A stretch of DNA of 64,000 nt from Anthoceros angustus (taxonomy: Eukaryota > Streptophyta > Anthocerotopsida > Anthocerotales > Anthocerotaceae), in the NCBI GenBank assembly GCA_010909165.1, contig MU008182.1, positions 954,954 through 1,018,953 on the forward strand. The letters run 5' to 3'. How positions within the stretch are numbered: the stretch's first letter is position 1; the number at the start of each line of letters is the position of its first letter. Made by a program: the position numbers and the translations under genes. Shown one piece after another: positions 12,333 through 22,621 of the stretch. The notes under the pieces are model-generated. The model had not been told where the DNA came from and ran no database searches. It worked only from the letters and a program-made list of their open reading frames with translations.

Positions 12333-14879
12333 TCAATGCCTGTCTCTGCAAGAACAGGAGCCATCCGCAAAGCGATGAACTCGGTGAGCGTCTCTCACGA
12401 TGATTTCCCGCTTCTCGAGGCGGGACATGATCTTGGTGCTGCTATGGCAGTCCGTACACATGCGAAGGTTCTTGGTGACCAGCAGCGTGGTGCCCTCCGG
12501 CGTGTTGAGGAGGCCATATGCTAGAGCTAGCTTCTCGGCATGGCCGCACAGTGCGAGCTCCTTCTCCTGCTCGTTCAAGGCCTTCAGAACCAGGTCTGTG
12601 TGCGGGATGTGGCCTCCTTCCTCCTTTACCCTGGCGTATACGCTGGTGAGCTTCGGGGAAAGATCGGACCTGTCTTCCCCGACGGTGAACTCGTGCAGGG
12701 TTTTCTGCACTTCGATGCACGCCTTGGCGGGCTTCTTCACTGCCCCTGCCGATTTTCTGAGCCTTTCTATCCTACCAACGTCGTCCCACCTGCCGGCGTC
12801 GGCGTAGATGTTCTCCAGCAGCACGTACGAGCTGGCATGTTCAGGAGCCAGTTTCACGACCCGGTCGAAGCAGCGCTGGCCGCGCTCCACGTCGCCATAG
12901 CTTCTGCATGCTGTGAGGAGAGATTTCCAGCCCACTTCGTCCTGCTCGCAAGCCCTTGTTTGGAGTACATGCTCTGCCTCGGCCAGATGGCCTGACCGGC
13001 CGAGGAGATCCACCATGCAGTTGTAGTGGGAATCGGTGGCCGGGATGCCGTAATCTTCTACCATGATTTTGAAATACTGCTGGCCCTCGTGCACCAAGCC
13101 GGCGTGACTACATGCCACCAGAAGGCAGAGGAAGGTGGTCTCGTTGGGCTGGATGCCGTGCTGGAGCATCTGCTGGAAGCACTGGATGGCCAGTTGGGCA
13201 TCGCCATGTTCAGCGTATCCGTTCAGCAAGGCTGTCCATGTGACCACGCCCTTCGTGGGCAGGTTGTGGAATACGGTAAGCGCTTCCTCCAATCGTCCGC
13301 ACTTCGCATACATGTTGACGAGGCCGTTGCCGGTGATAGCATGAGCTTCCAAGCCTGTTGCACGGATCTTGGAGTGAAGCTCCCTCCCCTGCTGCAAGGC
13401 TCCCACATTGGCACATGCTTGAAGAAGACATACGAAGGTGACATGATCAGCTGGAGTTATGCCCTCGTGCTGCATGCTAGCATACAGATCAAGGGCCTCT
13501 TGCCCAAGCCCCTGGTGGGTATATCCTGCGATCATGGAATTCCATGTCACCACATCTCTTGTGGGCAAGCGGTCGAATAAATTGCGAGCATCCTCCAAGC
13601 TCCCGCATTTGGCATACATGTTCACCAGGCTGTTACCGATGACTGCATCAGCTTCTAGCCCTTGTTCACGAAGCTGTAAGTGAAGACGCTTTCCCTGTTG
13701 CAGGGATCTTGAACTAGCGCATGCTTGAAGAAGGCACACGAAGGTGACATGATCAGCTGGACTGATGCCCTCCTGCTGCATGCTTCCATACAGGGCCAGG
13801 GCTTGTTGCCCTAGCCCTTGTTGGGTATATCCTGCGATCATGGCAGTCCATGTCACCACATTCTTGGAGGGCAGATTGTCGAACACCTTGCGAGCATCAG
13901 TCAAGCCTCCGCACTTGGCATACATATTCACTAGGCTGTTGCCAATATAAACATCGTCCATCATACCACAGGCCTGGACATCACCATGAACCTCCTTCCC
14001 CGAAACCAGGTCCTGTGCAGAAGCACAAGCCTTGAGGACTGCCACGAATATATGGTTGTTTGGCTCCACACCCGTCACTCGAAATTGCCGATACAGGTCG
14101 ATAGCCTGTGCGGCCTGTCCCTGTCGGGCATGGGCCAAGATGATGCAGGACCACATGTGAAGGTTGGGTCTGGACACTTTCGTGAAGACCAGCCCTGCGT
14201 CATCCAATTTCCCAAGAGAAGCATACATCCTGATGATGTGCGTGGCTAAGAAAGCATTGCCTTCATACCCATATTTGAGAGCAAGAGCATGGACAAGCCT
14301 GCCACAAGCCAGATTCTTGTGCGCCGTACACCTCTGCAGGAGGCCGTAGAAGACGGCGGTGGTGACATGACCTCCTCCCTGCACCAGGAGATCCAAAGCT
14401 GCAACAGCCTCGTTCAGGTCTGCCTCCTGACAACGTTTCCTCAAGGTCTGAGCCATGGAGTGCTCCATGGAAGCACGACACCCCCTCATCTGAACATCCC
14501 ACACAGCCAGCTGAGAATCCACCCATGGCGGCTTCTGATAGTTGCTCAGCCATATGGGCTCGTCGGACGTCTTGTGCCTGAAGTCGGGATGGCGGGGGCT
14601 TTCTTTATCAGCCCTATTGTCCCACCACTCCGAGGGATGCAAGAAGAAGTGGTGCCACAAGAGCTCCTGTCGGTGCTTCTCTGTGATTCCCTCTGTGCTT
14701 GCATCGAACTGTTCCGGGCGGTTGCGGAACCTATATCCGCCTTTCACACAAGAGGAGCTTGGGTGAGCTGACAACAAGTTGGGCATGTAGGACACCCCAG
14801 AGCGTGGCTGCGTCACCAACTTCCCCGAATCCCAGAGTGCGCAATCCGACACCAATGCCAGTTCCAGCTGCATCCCCAT
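12333..14879 (-). CDS. PLS-class PPR protein with DYW:KP-type deaminase domain (ends DRH); putative U-to-C RNA editing factor
   Basis: Intronless, 848 residues, predicted organellar. Residues about 71-125 hold an OSB-like PDF motif (WWDNRADK..PDFRHK..IW..PPWV). P, L and S PPR motifs run from about 160 to 650 (repeated NSLVNMYAKCG, VVTWTAMIAGYTQQG, PADHVTFVCLLQACA), followed by E motifs (HYNCMVDLLGRSGHLAEAE). At 715-724 the PG box is replaced by KKPAKACIEV. The deaminase-like domain keeps HAEK (780-783), CTDCH (808-812) and the second zinc site CSC (842-844), and ends RDRH instead of DYW. A KP box with a non-DYW ending defines the DYW:KP class linked to U-to-C editing in hornworts, lycophytes and ferns. 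PPR tracts set the RNA target; C-to-U activity cannot be excluded from sequence. It shares a 169-bp promoter interval with the E+ PPR gene. Confidence 0.9.
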   Translation of the reverse strand: MGMQLELALVSDCALWDSGKLVTQPRSGVSYMPNLLSAHPSSSCVKGGYRFRNRPEQFDASTEGITEKHRQELLWHHFFLHPSEWWDNRADKESPRHPDFRHKTSDEPIWLSNYQKPPWVDSQLAVWDVQMRGCRASMEHSMAQTLRKRCQEADLNEAVAALDLLVQGGGHVTTAVFYGLLQRCTAHKNLACGRLVHALALKYGYEGNAFLATHIIRMYASLGKLDDAGLVFTKVSRPNLHMWSCIILAHARQGQAAQAIDLYRQFRVTGVEPNNHIFVAVLKACASAQDLVSGKEVHGDVQACGMMDDVYIGNSLVNMYAKCGGLTDARKVFDNLPSKNVVTWTAMIAGYTQQGLGQQALALYGSMQQEGISPADHVTFVCLLQACASSRSLQQGKRLHLQLREQGLEADAVIGNSLVNMYAKCGSLEDARNLFDRLPTRDVVTWNSMIAGYTHQGLGQEALDLYASMQHEGITPADHVTFVCLLQACANVGALQQGRELHSKIRATGLEAHAITGNGLVNMYAKCGRLEEALTVFHNLPTKGVVTWTALLNGYAEHGDAQLAIQCFQQMLQHGIQPNETTFLCLLVACSHAGLVHEGQQYFKIMVEDYGIPATDSHYNCMVDLLGRSGHLAEAEHVLQTRACEQDEVGWKSLLTACRSYGDVERGQRCFDRVVKLAPEHASSYVLLENIYADAGRWDDVGRIERLRKSAGAVKKPAKACIEVQKTLHEFTVGEDRSDLSPKLTSVYARVKEEGGHIPHTDLVLKALNEQEKELALCGHAEKLALAYGLLNTPEGTTLLVTKNLRMCTDCHSSTKIMSRLEKREIIVRDAHRVHRFADGSCSCRDRH

Positions 14880-15048
14880 GTGATCAACATTGGTTCCTCA
14901 GTCGCCCACAATCACACATTGCCCGGGCGAAACCAGCTCTGGCAACTCCAGCCTGTTAGCTCCTGTCGAGAGGAGCAATTGTGTCATGTGGGTTTCAATT
15001 TACATGTCCAAAACAAGTACTGTCCATTTCTGGGTGTGATGCCAGTGG
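14880..15048. promoter_or_regulatory. 169-bp shared (bidirectional) promoter interval between two PPR genes
   Basis: The two start codons face away from each other at 14879 (minus) and 15049 (plus). If the plus-strand gene starts at a later Met the interval grows slightly. No clear TATA box was seen on either strand, as expected for low-expressed PPR genes. Confidence 0.55.
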
Positions 15049-18000
15049 GTGCTGCACGCTCTTCGTAGCTGGCCTATGGATTGTCTGTGTAGATTTGGAT
15101 CCTCCACCTTGTATCCGAAGCTGCTAACTCGTCGGGCGGACTGCGTTATTAGTAGATTCTGCAGGGGGGATGTTCGTGTTGCCTTCCAGAACGCCGATCA
15201 TGTGACGGGGCTGTGTACGGATGGAGCAATGGCTGAGGCACTGGATGCTCTGCAGATCATGGAGGAGGAGGGCATTGTGGCCTCGCTTGAGACTTGTGCG
15301 TCTCTCTTGCAGAGGTGCAGCAAACTAAAGTCTCTGTCCCAGGCCAAGCTAGTACATGCTTACATTGCAAAAAATGGGCTAGAATCGCAGGGCTGCCTTG
15401 GTGACTTGGCTGTCAACATGTTTGTCAAGTGCGGGAGTTTTCACGATGCAGTGGAGGTCTTCAACAGGTTGCCGGAACGCACCGTTTTCTCTTGGACGGT
15501 GCTTATTTCAGGCTACACAGAGCAAGGGAGGGTTGAAGAGGCTTTTAAAGCTTTCCGGCAGATGAAAGTGGAAGGTGTGAAGCCCAATTCCTACACTTAT
15601 GTGAGTATGCTGAAGGCCTGCAGGAGCGTAGCAGATCTCCAGAAAGGGAAGCAGATTCACGCTGAAGTTTTAGCTACGAGGTCGTTCAACCTGTTTGTGG
15701 GCACAGCTTTGATCAGTATGTATGCAAAGTGCGGGAGCATGAAAGATGCCCGGGATGTCTTCGACAAATTGGAGCAGCCCAACGTTGTGTCATGGAATGC
15801 GATGATTGCAGGATATGCTCAAAATAAGCAGAGTGACCTTGCACTGCAGCTCTTTTCCCTGATGCAAGAAGAGGGTGTGCAATCAGACAAATGGACTTTT
15901 GTCAGTGCACTCAAGGCGTGTAGTGGCTTGGCAGCGCTGGAAGGGGAGACTCTCATTCATGGACAAGGTGTGAAGTTGGAGTCATTGTGGAGGGGCAAGA
16001 TTATCCACTCGGAAGGTGTTGGAAGAGGCTACGAGTCTGATGTGTTTGTTGCCAACACTCTGGTGCATATGTATGCGACATGTGGGAGTATACGGGAGGC
16101 CAGGTATATGTTTGACAAATTGCTGCAGCGTGATCTGGTGTCCTGGAATGCGGTCATTGCTAGCTATGCTCAGCAACAACAGGGTGAAGAAGCTCTGCAA
16201 CTGTATAGACAAATGCAGGATGAAGGTGTTGAGCCTGATAAATGGACCTTGGTTAGTGTGCTTAAAGCTTGCGGCAATCTGGCTACGGAGAAGAAAACTT
16301 GTATTGAGGGACAGACGTTGAAAGTGGAGGCCCTGAGGATGGGTAAGGCTGTCCATAATCTGGCTGTTAGACTGGGTTGTATATCAGACAAATTTGTTGG
16401 GAATACACTTGTCAACATGTATGCACGTTGTGGGGGCCTGCACCAGGCCAGACATGTCTTCAAGAACTTGGTGCACAAGGATGTGGTGACATGGAATGGC
16501 CTGATTGCAGGCTATTGTGAGCAAGAGGAAGGTCACAAGGCTATTCAATTGTATTCAGAGATGCAAGCCGAAGGTGTGCAACCGAACAGGCATACCTTTG
16601 TCAGTGTACTCAGAGCATGTGGCAGCCTAGCAGGCACGGAAACAGACACTCTGCTCCATGGAAAACCACTGAAAGCCCAGTCCCTTGGAATTGGTCAAAA
16701 GATTCACGGAGCAGTTGTCAGACAAGGGTATGAGGAAGACCCACATGTCAGTGCAGCTTTGATAAGTATGTACTCAAGATGCGGGAGCATCTCAGATGCA
16801 CAGCTTGTATTTGACACTCTCCACCAGCGGAATTTGATGTCATGGAATGCGCTGCTTGCAGGATATGCACAGCACGACGAAGGCGAACAAAGCTTTAACG
16901 TGTATTTGAAAATGCAGGAGGATGGTGTGAAGCCTGACTGTAGAACGATCTGTAGCTTGCTGAAAGTATGTGGCAGTCTGGCAGCCAAGGAACAAGAGGT
17001 AGTTGTGGATGGTCAGTCAGTGACACCAAATTCGCTGAGCAAGGTGGAGTCTATCCATGGTGCGATTGTTAGATGGGGTTTTGAATCTGATGCAACAGTC
17101 GGAAATGCTTTGGTTCATGCATACTCAAAATGTGGGAGCATGGTGCAAGCTCAGCAAGTGTTCGCAGGGTTGGACGAGCCTGGTTTGGTCACATGGACGG
17201 CGATGGTCGCAGGGTATACTAAGCAAGAGCAAGGCCAGAGGGCATTGCAACTGTCTAGACAATTACTAGGGAGTAGTTTGGAACCAGATGACGCCACCCT
17301 TGTGTCTATCCTGAAAGCCTGTGCCTGTGTTGGAGCCCTAGAAGTCTGTCGGCAGATCCATCACCATCTTCTCGGTAGGATAGACTCCAGCATGCTCGTA
17401 GCAAACACTCTCATCCACGCATATGGAAAATGTGGAAGCATGCTTGCAGCTCAACGTGTCTTTGACTCGCTGTCCCACCCTGACGTGATCTCATGGACAG
17501 CCCTCATGGCAGGCTATGCTCGCCAAGGTGCGTCCAGAAGGATCGTGCAATGCTTTGACGAGATGCGAAAGGTGGGTGAAGACCCAGATGAAGCCACATT
17601 CATTCCCCTGCTCACCGCATGCAGCCACTCGGGGTGGGTAGACAGAGGCCTAGAATACTTCGGGTCCATGGGTAGGGAGTTTGGCATCCCTGCAACCATC
17701 CAGCACTATGCTGTTCTGGTTGACTTGCTAGGCCGTGCGGGACTCTTCGGAAAGGCAGAGAACTTGATCTCCAGGATGCCGATGCAACCTGACTTGGCAA
17801 TCTGGATGTCCTTGCTGAGTGCATGCCGAAAGTATGTGAACGTAGAAGTTGGCAGACGTGCCTTCGACTGCGCTGTGAGTCTCGCACCAGCAAACAGTGC
17901 GGCCTATGTGCTCATGTCCCATATCTACAATTGCGCTGAGATGTTCGAGGATGCATCCCAGCTGCTGGGAGTGAAAGCAGCTGCAGTCTCATGGAAGGAG

Positions 18001-18156
18001 CTTGGCCAGAGCTGGATCGAGCATGGGCAGGAGGTGCATGTATTTGTGGCTGGGGACAGGGTGCATCAGCAGACTTGGCAAATCTTGGAGGTCCTTAAAG
18101 AAATTTCTGTTTCTGCACATCTTGGACGTGCACGAATGAGTAGTGCCAGCAAATGA
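15049..18156 (+). CDS. PLS-class PPR protein of E+ type without a DYW domain
   Basis: Intronless, 1035 residues from the first Met (a start at the next Met would also fit). The N-terminus is basic and Ser/Cys-rich, probably an organelle targeting peptide. About 25 PPR motifs follow in P-L-S order (NTLVHMYATCGSIREAR, DLVSWNAVIASYAQ, EGVEPDKWTLVSVLKACG). Four of the motifs carry an extra stretch of about 17 residues before GKxIH. The E motif (HYAVLVDLLGRAGLFGKAE.. WMSLLSACRKY) is followed by a weak PG-like box (KELGQSWIEHG) and E+ sequence (VHVFVAGDRVHQQTWQILEVLKEI). It then stops; no HxE or CxxCH deaminase motif exists. E+ PPRs are site-recognition factors for organelle editing that borrow a deaminase in trans. 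Its divergent neighbour has such a domain; a partnership is only a guess. Confidence 0.9.
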   Translation: MLHALRSWPMDCLCRFGSSTLYPKLLTRRADCVISRFCRGDVRVAFQNADHVTGLCTDGAMAEALDALQIMEEEGIVASLETCASLLQRCSKLKSLSQAKLVHAYIAKNGLESQGCLGDLAVNMFVKCGSFHDAVEVFNRLPERTVFSWTVLISGYTEQGRVEEAFKAFRQMKVEGVKPNSYTYVSMLKACRSVADLQKGKQIHAEVLATRSFNLFVGTALISMYAKCGSMKDARDVFDKLEQPNVVSWNAMIAGYAQNKQSDLALQLFSLMQEEGVQSDKWTFVSALKACSGLAALEGETLIHGQGVKLESLWRGKIIHSEGVGRGYESDVFVANTLVHMYATCGSIREARYMFDKLLQRDLVSWNAVIASYAQQQQGEEALQLYRQMQDEGVEPDKWTLVSVLKACGNLATEKKTCIEGQTLKVEALRMGKAVHNLAVRLGCISDKFVGNTLVNMYARCGGLHQARHVFKNLVHKDVVTWNGLIAGYCEQEEGHKAIQLYSEMQAEGVQPNRHTFVSVLRACGSLAGTETDTLLHGKPLKAQSLGIGQKIHGAVVRQGYEEDPHVSAALISMYSRCGSISDAQLVFDTLHQRNLMSWNALLAGYAQHDEGEQSFNVYLKMQEDGVKPDCRTICSLLKVCGSLAAKEQEVVVDGQSVTPNSLSKVESIHGAIVRWGFESDATVGNALVHAYSKCGSMVQAQQVFAGLDEPGLVTWTAMVAGYTKQEQGQRALQLSRQLLGSSLEPDDATLVSILKACACVGALEVCRQIHHHLLGRIDSSMLVANTLIHAYGKCGSMLAAQRVFDSLSHPDVISWTALMAGYARQGASRRIVQCFDEMRKVGEDPDEATFIPLLTACSHSGWVDRGLEYFGSMGREFGIPATIQHYAVLVDLLGRAGLFGKAENLISRMPMQPDLAIWMSLLSACRKYVNVEVGRRAFDCAVSLAPANSAAYVLMSHIYNCAEMFEDASQLLGVKAAAVSWKELGQSWIEHGQEVHVFVAGDRVHQQTWQILEVLKEISVSAHLGRARMSSASK

Positions 18157-18341
18157 CTGGACGTATATATATACCGTCCCCTGACATGCCATCCTCTCGG
18201 AGTAGGACTGGCCAACAAGGAAGCCGGCGGTTCATGTCACAAGTACACGGGGTATGCAGCGAAGCCCTGACCGTTGGTGGTCGCTGATCCCTGTACGTCC
18301 TCAGGGCCGGAAGGACTAGCTTGTGGCGGATTAAATCGAGG

Positions 18342-20742
18342 ATGCCGAGTTCTACGTCTTTCCTGGTGTTTGGGGCGGGCGCCCTATTGGGAACCTGTGT
18401 CACCGTTGCTGTGCTCAAACTTAGTTCCCACAGACCCAGGTATTCCAAAGTTGGGGCTTTGAACACTGGGACAGCCCAGCTGGTGGAAATGTGTTCGAGC
18501 AGGTTTCAAGTTTGGTTTCTAACACTTGCTTGGGGTGTTGTTGCAACAGATTTGATGAAAGCGGAGGCGATGATTCTCAAAGGGCCTGTGAGTATGGCAG
18601 ACGGACTGACCTACTGCTTAGGAAAAGACTTATGGAAGTGAGTTGTCCACTGACCTGCCTTTTTTGGATTGGCAGTTGGATTTCAGGGAGAGGATGAGAA
18701 ACCGGCTGCCATGAACAAGTCCACCTCAGTGGATCTTTTGCAGGACGAGATCACGGCAGAACATTTCACAAGGTCTCTATCCGTAGGCAACGAACATGTA
18801 GACTGATGTGTACTGGTCTGGCTCGCTGTGAGTCTGCTCCAACTTTTGTTGCATGGGGTACCATGAATGTTTGTTTATGGTTGATGGTTAGTGCAGGAAT
18901 ACCCAGTTTTTTGGTTCTGAAGGGCAGCTGAGAATTCATAGCTCCTTTGTTGTAGTCGTGGGACTCGGTGGCGTGGGCAGCCATGCAGCTGCTATGCTCC
19001 TACGATCAGGGGTGGGAAAGATTCGTCTTGTAGATTTTGATCAGGTATGCCAGAGTCTCGTTGTTGTAGAACGGCATGTGTGTTAGTTGATGCTGTCGAG
19101 TTTCTAGAAGCCCTTACAGTGACTCTTCTGCTTTCCGATAGGTGTCCCTGTCATCTCTCAATCGTCATGCGGTAGCAACTAGGGGTGATGTTGGGTTGGC
19201 CAAGGCAGTTTGCTTGAAGAACCACTTTAACAGCATCTTTCCAGAGTGTGAAGTGGAGGCCAAGGTTCAGTTGTTTGATGCATCGTCTGCAGATGAGATC
19301 CTTTCAGGCTCACCAGACTTTGTCCTTGACTGCATCGATAACATAGACACGAAGGTGAAGTGCCTGTCTCGTAATTGCCCACATTCTGTAGTGGAGTTAC
19401 CTTGTGATTATCCATCAGCTGTGTTGTGTTCTGGAGTGCCTTGCGATTGGCCATGTTCCTTTCTAGAGTGCCTCCGATTTGGTCATTTGACCAAACTTGT
19501 TCTTGCATTATCCAGACTTCTCCTCTTATGTCAGACCCCTACTTTTTGCAGGTGCTTCTGTTGGCGGCATGTGTGAAACGAGGTCTGAAGGTCGTGTCTG
19601 CTACTGGTGCTGGTGCACGTGCAGATCCCACTCGCATACGGGTTGCAGACTTATACGAGTCATCAATTGATCCTCTGGCTCGCTCAGTACGTGGAATCCA
19701 AGTATGTTGTTGAAACGACTTCGAAGCACGAGATGTCATAACCTTATAGGGGTATGTTTCATGTCATGCAGGTAAGACACAGGCTGAGAAGGGAGCATGG
19801 CATAGACGGAGGACTGCCTGTTGTGTTCTCGACTGAGCGCCCAAAGACAAAGCTGCTCCCATTTGAAGCTCCCAATGGAGAAGATGCAAATCCCTTGGAC
19901 TATCAAGTAAGCATTTCTCTTGACGTGAACAGACATCCAGAGTGCTGCAGAACTGCAACGTAACATGAACTTGTTCCGGTCGTCAGGTTGTTCCAGGCTT
20001 CAGAGTGCGGATCATACCTGTGCTTGGCACCATTCCAGCTATATTTGGCCAGGTCATGGCCTCATACGTTGCCACACAGATTGCAGGCATGCCAGTGCAG
20101 CTAGAACCTGTCCTGAACCTGGATAAAGATCACTATGCCGCTCTGCACCAGCGGCTCATCGAGCGTGAGGAGGAATGCTTCGGGACTGCAGCAGCTGTGG
20201 AGGTATGCCCCAGCACCCCACACTGTCCATCTTCTCAAAGCGTCTTCATCTCACATCCCCTCATGTCAAGCAACAACCTCTGTGCCTTAGGTGGATAGAG
20301 AGGAAGTTGCATACATTGTTCGGGAACTGTGGCATGGACGCAGTGCCCGAGATCAGTCCAGGGGGAAGGTTGGACGAGGAATGTGGCGCTCCATGAACAA
20401 CCTAACACTCACAAGGTCTCACTTCTCACCTCTCATGTCCCGTCTTATGGTGCTCTCTTCCCACATCCTCATGTTTGCCTTGATGTTGGCAGATGGGACA
20501 TGAGCAAAGCTCCCTCCATATCCAACCTGGTGCTGCTCACGTTCCAAGAGGTTAGATCCACACAACTCCAGCCGATTGGATTCCAGTTCACAAGTCCCCT
20601 TCCTTCTTGACCCCACTGTGGAGTATGGCAGGCGGAAGACCACTCGCGCACCACTTTGAACGACATCGAAAAGAACGAGCCTGAATATTTCCGGAGGGTG
20701 ACACGCTTGTTGCAGCAAGCTCACCTCGACTTGTGCGCTTAA
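18342..20742 (+). CDS. TcdA/CsdL-like E1-type enzyme (tRNA threonylcarbamoyladenosine dehydratase), plant form
   Basis: ThiF/E1-family ATPase that cyclises the t6A37 side chain of tRNA to ct6A in bacteria and yeast (TcdA/Tcd1). Ten exons (18342-18587, 18687-18772, 18897-19044, 19142-19354, 19552-19686, 19772-19906, 19987-20202, 20291-20415, 20493-20550, 20632-20742) join in frame to 490 residues. The first exon encodes a hydrophobic anchor (FLVFGAGALLGTCVTVAVL), as in yeast Tcd1 and plant homologues; its donor, GTGAGT at 18588, was chosen by strength and phase. The Rossmann nucleotide loop is VVVVGLGGVGSHAAAMLLRSG. LNRHAVATRGDVG and LDCIDNIDTK are adenylation-site signatures, and ATGAGARADPTRI follows. 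The ending HGRSARDQSRGKVGRGMWRSMN is typical of the plant and fungal form. No catalytic residue appears missing. Confidence 0.93.
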
Positions 20743-21205
20743 ATTTATGTAAATATTAAATCAAAAAGCTATGGAATATGTGGCATTTGTGATAAGCCCG
20801 TAACCGATTGAATCGTCGGTGCCGCGACACCTGTCCGCCACGTGTCGGTCACCCTAACACCACGGACGCGCTAAACCACCCCAGCTATCCTAAACCACCG
20901 GCTTGTTAGCTACTTTCCTCCTCCCTTCCTTGCCGTACTTGACCACGCGTCATTCCCCCGGCTATAAATTAGGACTCGTCTCCCCTCCCGGACTCAGTAA
21001 CTTTGTTCGACGCTGCACGCAACTGTTGTTCCCACTGCTTCGTGCTTGCTCTTGTGGTAAGCAGCTGTTGTGGTGTGGCTATCTTGTCGTTGTTCCAGTC
21101 TTGTGTTGAGGAATTGTGATCCTCGAGGACTGCGTTGCTGAGGAGCGTCTGGTGGTGTTGTGGTTGCAGATATAGTGCTTTCAGTGCAAGGCTGATTTGA
21201 TCGAC
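20743..21205 (+). promoter_or_regulatory. promoter and leader of the first His-rich gene
   Basis: An ABRE-like CACGTGTC lies at 20839-20846 and a TATA box (GGCTATAAATTAGG) at 20961-20974. The leader seems to hold an intron: GTAAGC at about 21057 and TTGCAG at about 21165-21170. The first ATG after it starts the 21206 gene. The ABRE suggests, but does not prove, abscisic acid or drought response. Confidence 0.5.
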
Positions 21206-21466
21206 ATGGCCTCGAGAGGATGTGACTCCGTGGTGCGCAACCATCCGCACCACAACCATCACCCGGCGCCTCACCACCCGCATCCGGCTCCCCACCCGCC
21301 GGTCGTGGTGGTGCCGGTGCCTACGCACCCGGTGCCGCACCACCCTGCGCCTCACCACCCCGGGCCTCACCCGCACCACCACCACCCGCATGCGCACCAC
21401 CACGGTCCTCACCACCGGGCAGCTCCTCAGGCTCCCTGCTCTCGCCGTTTCCGCTCAGTGGCTTGA
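21206..21466 (+). CDS. small His/Pro-rich protein 1 (86 aa)
   Basis: Begins MASRGCDSVV and continues as HHPAPHHPHPAP-like sequence: about a third His and a quarter Pro, with a short PPVVVVPVP spacer and a basic tail ending SRRFRSVA. No signal peptide or membrane span is apparent. His-rich peptides of this kind can bind Zn, Ni or Cu ions, or act as structural or phase-separating proteins; no function is known to me for this one. A canonical TATA box, an ABRE and a probable leader intron upstream argue that it is a transcribed gene. Two similarly built mini-genes lie 1.2 and 2.2 kb downstream. The other frames of this stretch are Arg/Thr-rich and look like shadows. Confidence 0.6.
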   Translation: MASRGCDSVVRNHPHHNHHPAPHHPHPAPHPPVVVVPVPTHPVPHHPAPHHPGPHPHHHHPHAHHHGPHHRAAPQAPCSRRFRSVA

Positions 21467-22621
21467 GTAGTGGAAGCTCCCTGGTAAGCGTGTAGGAAGC
21501 TGGTTGTCTCTTGGTTTGGGTTCTAATTTGCAGAGAGCATTTCGCTGCCCTAACGGAGGAGGAAGCCGTTGCATTCGTAAGTGTTCTCACGGGTACGTCG
21601 TGAACTTGCAGAATCTGTAATCTTCTCGCCGGCAGTGGCGAAGGCGGGGATCTCTATGATGATGAATGTGATTGTAAATAGGCGCACTGAAGATGGACTG
21701 GTACTGTGGAAGGTGATTTTGGACGGATAGGGTGGTATAGATCTATTAAAATGTTCCTTTCCTGAAGTCGTTAGCCTTTCCGACGATGGAAAAACGTTGC
21801 TGGGTAAATTACATGCACTTTGTTAAAGTGGAATCTTGTTCATAAGATCCTCGTCCTCGTTGTTCACAATCTGTGATATAAGCACCGAAAAGGGAAATGG
21901 ATGAAAGCGTTACGAAAATTGAACGAAATTGGCCATTCTTGTAACCTTGTGCAAACTTGTAGTTCCTTCTTCAATTGCCAGCTACCTGTGAATGCTTCCA
22001 TGATAAGCAACTTTGCAGCAAATTGTCTGATTGACGAAAACGTTCCTACATTCAATATACATGTAATTATTAAGGCAGCTTTTCAATTAACTGTATGTCG
22101 CTTTCTTCCCCGTAATGCAAACTTGGTCCTACAGGACGCACAAAACGGAAGAACGCGTACAACAGCTAAAACCGAGGAAGCAGCGGAGGGATGTACATAG
22201 TTTATAGCTAACTAGTTGCCGCCTTTGAAAAAACACTGTCGAACACATGAGACCTGACAACAAGGCATTGTTATTCTGCGCTGTGTTCATCCAGCTGAAC
22301 CAGACCCCAGGCTTTGCTTCAACACGCGGGAAGTGGCGTGGTCTTGATAAGCAAAATGACCAGCCAGGAGAGGGTAGCATGTAGGATCAGAGTGCCTCTG
22401 CCGATCGAGGCCCTTCAGCAACCACGAAACCGCTTCACAGCTGCGGCAAGAGAACGGCACGAAACCTGAAGGGCACGAGAGGCACAAAACCAATCAGAGA
22501 TCCGGCAACCATAGCACTTCACAGCTTTCCAAGGACACGAATTGCAGGCGAGGGGACACAAGAAACACACCTGCGGCAGATACAAGGGAGCGTCGCGGGC
22601 CGCCATAAGCTCAGGTGACGC
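21467..22621. other. intergenic region between His-rich genes 1 and 2
   Basis: No gene recognised. A GT-rich donor (GGTAAGCGTG) just after the first His-rich frame could be a 3' UTR intron. Confidence 0.35.
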
